Assembly: GCF_031679605.1 (NCBI RefSeq)
Contig: NZ_CP117522.1
Span: 6,200,001-6,264,000 of the forward strand
DNA length: 64,000 nucleotides
Source: Streptomyces luomodiensis
GTDB taxonomy: Bacteria; Actinomycetota; Actinomycetes; Streptomycetales; Streptomycetaceae
Direction of reading: 5' to 3'
How positions within the stretch are numbered: the first letter of the stretch is position 1; each line of letters opens with the position of its first letter. Of the stretch, positions 58,918 to 64,000 are shown one piece after another. Below the pieces are notes generated by a model. The model worked only from the letters and a program-made list of their open reading frames with translations. It was not told the origin of the DNA and did no database searches. The translations under genes and the position numbers were made by a program.

Positions 58918-60720
58918 TCAGCGGGTGCGGGTGCGGGTGTGCTGGGCGGCCAGGCGTACGGGCGCGTTGGCCGCGCCGTAGCCCTGGTAGCCGTCGATCC
59001 GCTGGACGATCTCGAAGAAGACCCGGCCGACGGTGGTCGTGTACAGGTGCAGGAACGAGCCGCTGTCGTCCCGGTCGTAGAGCAGGCCGAGTTCCCGCAG
59101 GGTGCGATGGAGCTGGGGATCGAGCTCATGGCGCGCTTCGAGGTCGTCGTAGTAGTTGTCGGGGATGGGCAGCAGGGGCGCGCCGAGCTCCCGCAGCCGG
59201 CGCGCGGTGCTGACGATGTCCCGGCTGTGCAGCGCGATGTGCTGCCACAGCGAGCCGGAGGGGCCCGGCCCCGGACGGACCTGGGCCACGTTGAGGGCGA
59301 GGCGCACCGAGCCGTCGGCGTTGGACACGGCCCGGCTGCGCAGCAGTCCGCAGGGGTCGGCGAGCTCCAGGGACTCGTGCGGCCGCAGGCCCAGCACGGC
59401 GCGGTAGAACAGCGACGCCTCGTCGAAGTGGTGTCCGGGCTGGGTGAGCGCCACATGGTCGATGTGGGTGACGCCGGCGGGGGAGGCCGTGGCGGCGCGC
59501 GGGGTGAAGTCGCCGGTCCAGCTGGGGTGGTCGGGGCGTTCGGTGCGGCAGAAGAAGAGCTCGGTGGAGTCGGGTGCGGCGACCGCGTCCAGCGGGGCGT
59601 CCGCCACGGCCCGGTGGCGCGGCAGGACGGGGGAGAGCAGGGCCCGCGCGCGGACCGTGGACGCGGCCGGATCGGGGGTCTCCAGGCCGATGGCGGCGAG
59701 CGCCGGTTCGGGGTGCCCGGTACCGGCGTCGAGGCCGTGGTTGAGGACGATCCGGGCCTCGCCCTGCTCCCACAGCTCCACGGGCTTGGAGTGGTGGCGG
59801 CCGGTGCGGGCGAAGCCGAGCCCGGTGAGCAGCGCGGGCAGCTCGGGGCCGGCCGCCGCCAGCTCGGCGAAGGCGAAGCCGGTGGGGACGACCGGGGCGG
59901 GCAGATCGGTGCGGCCGGCCGCCTCCTCCAGGGCGATCAGCGAGCGCAGCGCGTCCACGGCGGTGCGGGCCGTGTCGCCCTGCCGGAAGACGTCGTTGAA
60001 GACCTCCAGGGACAGCGGCCCGTCGTAGCCGGCCCGCAGCACGTGCTCCAGCAGCCCCGCCACGTCGAAGCCGCCCTGGCCGGGGAAGCAGCGGTAGTGG
60101 CGGCTCCACTGGAGGACGTCCATGGCCATCAGCGGGGCGTCGGCGAGCTGGAGGAAGAAGATCTTCTCGCCGGGGATCTCCTCGATGCCCTTGGGGTCCG
60201 AGCCGCGCGAGAGGATGTGGAAGCTGTCCAGACAGGTGCCGAGCGCCGGGTGGTCGGCCTGCCGCACGATCCGCCAGGCGTGGTCGTAGGTGTTCACCTG
60301 CCGGCCCCAGGCCAGTGCCTCGTAGGCGATCCGGATGCCGTGGTCGGCGGCCCGTTCGGCCAGCAGCCGCAGCTGCTCGGCGGCGAGGGCGTCGTCGTCG
60401 AGGGCGGCGGGGGAGACGTTGGAGCACACCAGCATCAGATCCGCCCCGAGCCGCTCCATGACCGCGAACTTCTTCTCGGCGCGGCGCAGATTGCGGGCCA
60501 GGAGGTCCTCGGGGACGGCCTCGAAGTCGCGGAAGGGCTGGAAGAGGTCGATGGCCAGGCCGAGCTCGGCGGCACGGTCCCGGACCCGTTCCGGGGACAG
60601 CGGGCTGGCCAGCAGATCGTTCTCGAAGATCTCCACCCCGTCGAAACCGGCGGCGGCGACGGCGGTGAGCTTCTCGTCGAGAGTGCCGCTGAGACACACG
60701 GTGGCGATGGACTTGCGCAT
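58918..60720 (-). CDS. 3-dehydroshikimate dehydratase fused to an HPPD-like domain (QuiC-type)
   Basis: 600 aa from ATG complementary to 60718-60720; the frame is open upstream into the neighbouring gene but that is not coding. Residues 1-280: TIM-barrel sugar-phosphate-isomerase-like dehydratase with metal ligands in IRIAYEALAWG (Glu), GTCLDSFHIL (Asp/His), FFLQLADAP (Gln) and LSLEVFND (Glu). Residues 290-600: two vicinal-oxygen-chelate modules like 4-hydroxyphenylpyruvate dioxygenase, with a complete His-His-Glu set (HIDHVALT, WQHIALHSRD, VFFEIVQR). Converts 3-dehydroshikimate to protocatechuate. The second domain's reaction is unknown. Two nt separate it from the dehydrogenase gene. Confidence 0.9.
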   Translation of the reverse strand: MRKSIATVCLSGTLDEKLTAVAAAGFDGVEIFENDLLASPLSPERVRDRAAELGLAIDLFQPFRDFEAVPEDLLARNLRRAEKKFAVMERLGADLMLVCSNVSPAALDDDALAAEQLRLLAERAADHGIRIAYEALAWGRQVNTYDHAWRIVRQADHPALGTCLDSFHILSRGSDPKGIEEIPGEKIFFLQLADAPLMAMDVLQWSRHYRCFPGQGGFDVAGLLEHVLRAGYDGPLSLEVFNDVFRQGDTARTAVDALRSLIALEEAAGRTDLPAPVVPTGFAFAELAAAGPELPALLTGLGFARTGRHHSKPVELWEQGEARIVLNHGLDAGTGHPEPALAAIGLETPDPAASTVRARALLSPVLPRHRAVADAPLDAVAAPDSTELFFCRTERPDHPSWTGDFTPRAATASPAGVTHIDHVALTQPGHHFDEASLFYRAVLGLRPHESLELADPCGLLRSRAVSNADGSVRLALNVAQVRPGPGPSGSLWQHIALHSRDIVSTARRLRELGAPLLPIPDNYYDDLEARHELDPQLHRTLRELGLLYDRDDSGSFLHLYTTTVGRVFFEIVQRIDGYQGYGAANAPVRLAAQHTRTRTR

Positions 60721-60722
60721 GA

Positions 60723-61643
60723 TCAGCCTCCGGCGGGGAGCTTGAGCAGGTCGGAGAGGTCGGCCAGCATCCGTTCGGCGTCGGGTTCCCGGCCGGTGAA
60801 GAGCCGGAAGGCGTCGGCGGCCTGGAAGACGGCCATGCCGCCGCCGTCCAGGGTCCGGCAGCCGGCCGCGCGGGCGGCGGTGAGCAGCGCGGTCCGCAGC
60901 GGCCGGTAGACCACCTCGGCGACCCACAGGTCGCGGCGCAGCAGCTCGGCGGGGAGCGGCAGCCCGGGGTGGGCGGCCATCCCGGTGGGGGTGGCGTGCA
61001 CCAGCCCGTCCGCGCCCCCGACGGCCGCCGGGAGCCCGTCGGGGGCCACGGTACGGACCCGGGTGGCGCCGAACCGTCCGGCCAGCGCCTCGGCGAGCGC
61101 TTCGGCCCGCTCCTGGTCGGTGTCGGCCAGGGTGAGCCGGTCGGCGCCGACGGTGAGCAGCGCGTGGGCGACGGCCGCGCCCGCCCCGCCCGCGCCGAGC
61201 AGCACCACCTCGCCGGTGGGCACGTCGGGCAGGCCGCGGGCGAAGGAGCGGGCGAACCCGGACCAGTCGGTGTTGTGGCCGATCGCCCGGCCGTCCGCCT
61301 CGAAGACGACCGTGTTGACCGCGCCGAGCTGCGCGGCGTCCTCCGACAGCCCGTCGAGGTGCTCGATCACCGCCTGTTTGCAGGGGTGGGTGATGTTCAG
61401 CCCGTCGAAGCCCAGCGCCGCGGCGGCCCGCACCAGCCGGCCCACCCCGTCCGGGCCGAGGCCCAGCGGGTCGATGTCGATCGTGCGGTAGAGGTACCGC
61501 AGCCCGTGGCGGTCGGCCTCGCGCTGGTGCAGGGCGGGGGAGAGCGAGGGGCCCACTCCGGAGCCGATCAGCCCCACCAGATAGGACTCCCGTCCGTCCT
61601 GTGACTCCCGCGACTCCTGTGACTCCCGAGCACTGCCCCGCAT
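60723..61643 (-). CDS. Shikimate/quinate dehydrogenase (catabolic)
   Basis: 306 aa. N-terminal Ser/Glu/Arg tail (about 20 residues), then the substrate domain GSGVGPSLSPALHQREAD with the catalytic lysine in NITHPCKQ and Asp in HNTDWSGF. Rossmann NAD(P) domain GEVVLLGAGGAGAAVAHALL; closing DGGGMAVFQAADAFRLFTG. Context with a dehydratase and a transporter indicates oxidation of shikimate or quinate for growth rather than aromatic amino-acid synthesis. First gene of the leftward operon. Confidence 0.92.
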   Translation of the reverse strand: MRGSARESQESRESQDGRESYLVGLIGSGVGPSLSPALHQREADRHGLRYLYRTIDIDPLGLGPDGVGRLVRAAAALGFDGLNITHPCKQAVIEHLDGLSEDAAQLGAVNTVVFEADGRAIGHNTDWSGFARSFARGLPDVPTGEVVLLGAGGAGAAVAHALLTVGADRLTLADTDQERAEALAEALAGRFGATRVRTVAPDGLPAAVGGADGLVHATPTGMAAHPGLPLPAELLRRDLWVAEVVYRPLRTALLTAARAAGCRTLDGGGMAVFQAADAFRLFTGREPDAERMLADLSDLLKLPAGG

Positions 61644-61674
61644 ACGGGCGACCTCCTGCGTTCCCGGCTAATGT

Positions 61675-61688
61675 ACGAACTGGTTCGT
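61675..61688. promoter_or_regulatory. TetR-type operator ACGAAC-TG-GTTCGT
   Basis: Perfect 6-bp half-sites in the 114-bp region between the dehydrogenase (start 32 bp away) and the divergent TetR gene (70 bp away). Natural site for the TetR regulator; ligand probably an operon substrate or product. Confidence 0.7.
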
Positions 61689-61757
61689 TAGTAGCCCGGT
61701 CAGTAAAAGGCACGGAACGCCGTCTTGTGAACCCCCTGCACGTAGAGTGGCCCCAGC

Positions 61758-62405
61758 ATGAGCGATCAGCCGCCGAAGAACAGCCGCCTCCGCGACGCCG
61801 CCCGCACCCAGGCCGAGATCCTGGACGTCGCCACCCGGGAATTCGCCGAGCGCGGCTACGCCGGGGCCCGCGTCGACGAGATAGCCGCCCTCACCCGCAC
61901 CACCAAGCGGATGATCTACTACTACTTCGGCGGCAAGGAGCAGCTCTACATCAAGGTCCTGGAGCGCGCCTACACCGGCATCCGCGAGGCCGAACAGGCC
62001 GTGGACGTCACGGGGCTGGACCCCGCCGAGGCCATCCGGCACCTGGCCGAGCTGACCTACGACCACCACACCCAGCACGCCGACTTCATCCGGCTGGTGT
62101 CCATCGAGAACATCCACCGGGCCGAGCACCTGGCCAAGTCCGAGACGCTGGGCAAGGCCGGCACCCCGGTGATCGACCTGATCTCCGGCATCCTCGCCCG
62201 CGGCCGTGAGCAGGGCGTCTTCCGGGACGGCGTCGACGCCGTCGACGTCCACATGATGATCAGCTCATTCGCCGTCTTCCCGGTGGCCAACCAGCACACC
62301 TTCGGCACCCTCTTCGGCCGCGACCCCCTCGACCCGGAGCGCCGCGCCCACTACCGCCGGATGCTCGGCGACATGGTCGTGTCCTACCTGCGCGACGGGT
62401 CCTGA
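61758..62405 (+). CDS. TetR family transcriptional regulator
   Basis: 215 aa. TetR N-terminal HTH: AEILDVATREFAERGYAGARVDEIAALTRTTKRMIYYYFGGKEQLY. The C-terminal ligand domain contains FIRLVSIENIHRAEHLAKSETL and VDVHMMISSFAVFPVANQHTF, similar to other regulators paired with shikimate/quinate genes. Divergent from the catabolic operon; expected repressor released by a pathway intermediate. Confidence 0.92.
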   Translation: MSDQPPKNSRLRDAARTQAEILDVATREFAERGYAGARVDEIAALTRTTKRMIYYYFGGKEQLYIKVLERAYTGIREAEQAVDVTGLDPAEAIRHLAELTYDHHTQHADFIRLVSIENIHRAEHLAKSETLGKAGTPVIDLISGILARGREQGVFRDGVDAVDVHMMISSFAVFPVANQHTFGTLFGRDPLDPERRAHYRRMLGDMVVSYLRDGS

Positions 62406-62449
62406 ACCTCGCGGCGCAGGACCCGTGTTCATCTTCCTCGCGGCGCCGC

Positions 62450-64000
62450 TCAGGGCATCGCCAGTTCGAACCAGACGACCTTTCCCGTGGACAGCCGGGT
62501 CGCGCCCCAGCGCCGGGCCAGCCGGTTCACCAGGTACAGCCCGCGCCCGCCCTCGTCGGACGGCCGGGCCTGGCGCAGCCGCGGCAGCTGGGGGACGTCG
62601 TCCCCGACCTCGCAGCGCAGTACGTCCGTGCGCAGCAGCCGCAGCGTGATCGGCCGTTCCGCATAGCGCACCGCGTTGGTCACCACCTCGCTGACCAGCA
62701 GCTCCACCGCGTCCGTCAGATCGTCCAGATCCCAGCGGGCCAGCGCCCGGCGGGTCAGCCGGCGCGCCTGCCCGGCCGTCTGCGCCTTCGGGTCCAGGAA
62801 CCAGTAGGCGACATCGCTGGGCGCGATGCCCTCGAAGCGGGCCGCGAGCAGCGCCACGTCGTCGTCCCGGTCGCCGGGGCCGAGCATGTCCAGCACCTCG
62901 TCGCACAGCGGCTCCAGCGGCGGCGGGTTGGGGCCGGTGAGCCGGGCGGTGGCGGTCAGCCGTTCGCGCAGCTGCTCGATACCGGTCCACACATCGCGCA
63001 TCCGCGATTCGACCAGCCCGTCGGTGTAGAGCATCAGGGTGGCCCCGGCCGGCGCGTCCAGCTCGACCGCCTCGAAGTCGACCCCGCCGACCCCGATCGG
63101 CGCCCCCGGCGGCACCCGCAGCACCTCGGCGCGGCCGCCCCGGTGCAGCAGAAGGGGCGGCGGATGGCCCGCGTTGGCGACCACGATGCGGTGCGCGACG
63201 GGGTCGTAGACCGCGTAGAGGCAGGTGGCCATGCGGTCGGTGCCCAGCCGCTGGGCCTGCTCGTCGAGGTGGTGCAGCACCTCCTGCGGCGGCAGGTCGA
63301 GCCCGGCGAGGGTCTGCGCGGTGGTGCGCAGCTGGCCCATGATCGCGGCGGAGGTCATCGAATGGCCCATCACATCGCCGACCACCAGCGCCACCCGGTT
63401 GCCCGGCAGCGGGATCGCGTCGTACCAGTCGCCGCCCACCCGGGCCGTCTCGGCGGCCGGCAGGTAGCGGCTGGCCAGCCGGACGCCGGTGGGCTGCGGC
63501 AGCGAGTCGGGCAGCATGGTGCGCTGCAACTCGTCCGCGATGTAGACCTCGCGTCCGTACAGCACCGCCTTGTCGACGCCGAGCGCGGTGTGGGTGGCCA
63601 GCTGGGCCGCCACCAGCAGATCGTCCGGTTCGAACGGCGGCCGGTCCGGGCGGCGTACGAACACCGCCGCGCCGATCACCCGGCGGCGGCCGCGCATCGG
63701 GGCCAGCACGGTGCGCTGACCGGTCGCCACGCACGGGCCCTCGCCGAGGAGCTGGGGCAGCGCGGCGCGGGCGGCCTGGGAGTCGCCGAACACCGGCCGC
63801 ACCCCGCGCAGCACCTCGGCCAGCGGACCGCCCGCCTCCACCTCGCACAGCTCGGCCGCCGGGCCCCCGCCCACGGCGGGCGAGAGATCGGACTGCGAGG
63901 ACATCAGCGCCAGCCGGCCGCTGTCGGTGTCCGGGTCCAGCGGAATCCGGTCGGTACGGCGCAGCCGCAGCATCATCGGGCCGACCGGGCGCTCGTCGCC
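62450..64000 (-). CDS. SpoIIE-type PP2C phosphatase with GAF part and HATPase anti-sigma-kinase domain, 5' end outside window
   Basis: About 516 residues visible. An upstream part (GAF-like, ...RRRVIGAAVFVRRPDRPPFEPDDLLVAAQLA) leads into the PP2C/SpoIIE domain (YIADELQRTMLPDSLP, GGDWYDAIPLPGNRVALVVGDVMGHSMTSA, TLMLYTDGLVESR, DDDVALLAARF: Asp metal ligands intact). From about 395 a HATPase_c (RsbW-like) domain follows: LVSEVVTNAVRYAERPITLRL, then EGGRGLYLVNRLARRWG. The frame is open to the right edge (GDERPVGPMM), so more sensor domain probably lies beyond. Controls anti-anti-sigma factor phosphorylation; target unknown. Confidence 0.9.
   Translation of the reverse strand, partial: GDERPVGPMMLRLRRTDRIPLDPDTDSGRLALMSSQSDLSPAVGGGPAAELCEVEAGGPLAEVLRGVRPVFGDSQAARAALPQLLGEGPCVATGQRTVLAPMRGRRRVIGAAVFVRRPDRPPFEPDDLLVAAQLATHTALGVDKAVLYGREVYIADELQRTMLPDSLPQPTGVRLASRYLPAAETARVGGDWYDAIPLPGNRVALVVGDVMGHSMTSAAIMGQLRTTAQTLAGLDLPPQEVLHHLDEQAQRLGTDRMATCLYAVYDPVAHRIVVANAGHPPPLLLHRGGRAEVLRVPPGAPIGVGGVDFEAVELDAPAGATLMLYTDGLVESRMRDVWTGIEQLRERLTATARLTGPNPPPLEPLCDEVLDMLGPGDRDDDVALLAARFEGIAPSDVAYWFLDPKAQTAGQARRLTRRALARWDLDDLTDAVELLVSEVVTNAVRYAERPITLRLLRTDVLRCEVGDDVPQLPRLRQARPSDEGGRGLYLVNRLARRWGATRLSTGKVVWFELAMP

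Overview
The window is about 64 kb of very GC-rich actinobacterial chromosome. Frequent GTG starts, ATGA/GTGA stop-start overlaps, DUF397/XRE pairs, paired GH18 chitinases behind DasR-type operators, and NB-ARC/TPR proteins all point to a Streptomyces or close relative. No tRNA, rRNA, insertion sequence or CRISPR array was seen. Assignments come from reading the sequence and from family knowledge; no database search was run.

Layout. 1-8.7 kb: an AlaA-type aminotransferase (3' end cut by the window edge), then a D-amino-acid and sugar-acid locus (D-aminoacylase and DSD1-like enzyme on minus; PfkB kinase, IclR regulator, RidA and GntP permease on plus) around a shared control region with a GTTGCA-N5-TGCAAC operator. 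8.8-14.1 kb: a carboxypeptidase remnant, then an ABC ATPase, a permease and a large secreted YncE-propeller/phosphoesterase. 14.1-16 kb: an XRE/DUF397 pair and two small overlapping unknown genes. 16.2-21.6 kb: a probable cyclophane RiPP operon of the haa type. It holds a 57-aa membrane micro-protein, a membrane-anchored NB-ARC/TPR protein (HaaT), a 63-aa precursor ending in HAASLIWPRPL, an FxsB-type radical SAM/SPASM maturase, a GNAT acyltransferase and a Cys-rich protein. This is the most interesting system here. 21.7-27.3 kb: secreted hydrolases (M14 carboxypeptidase, S1-like protease, two GH18 chitinases).

27.5-41.2 kb: a Tad/Flp pilus locus (cpaB, a cpaE-tadE fusion, a second tadE-like gene with a strange long leader, tadA, tadB, tadC, flp pilin, tadG-like, lipoprotein, OmpA-like), then an ArsB/SLC13-type permease, a cold-shock protein, a DUF192 protein and the prepilin peptidase. 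41.5-49.8 kb: housekeeping and envelope genes: cis-prenyl transferase, PhoH/PIN, SLT-domain secreted protein, AI-2E family transporter, the ahpC-ahpD operon divergent from oxyR, and a Uma2 protein. 49.9-53.6 kb: a PadR-controlled FtsX-type ABC exporter. 53.6-57.4 kb: an SPFH protein with a ribbon-helix-helix partner, and a class A penicillin-binding protein. 57.4-62.4 kb: a quinate/shikimate catabolic operon (dehydrogenase, 3-dehydroshikimate dehydratase fused to an HPPD-like domain, Nramp-like transporter) divergent from a TetR regulator. The window ends inside a SpoIIE-type phosphatase with a C-terminal anti-sigma-kinase-like domain.

How genes work together. In the RiPP operon the maturase should crosslink the precursor's C-terminal core, the GNAT protein probably acylates the freed N-terminus, and the NB-ARC/TPR protein probably acts in sensing or scaffolding at the membrane. 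In the Tad locus the prepilin peptidase would process Flp and the TadE-like proteins, powered by TadA on the TadB/TadC platform. The chitinases share a promoter architecture that ties them to N-acetylglucosamine control.
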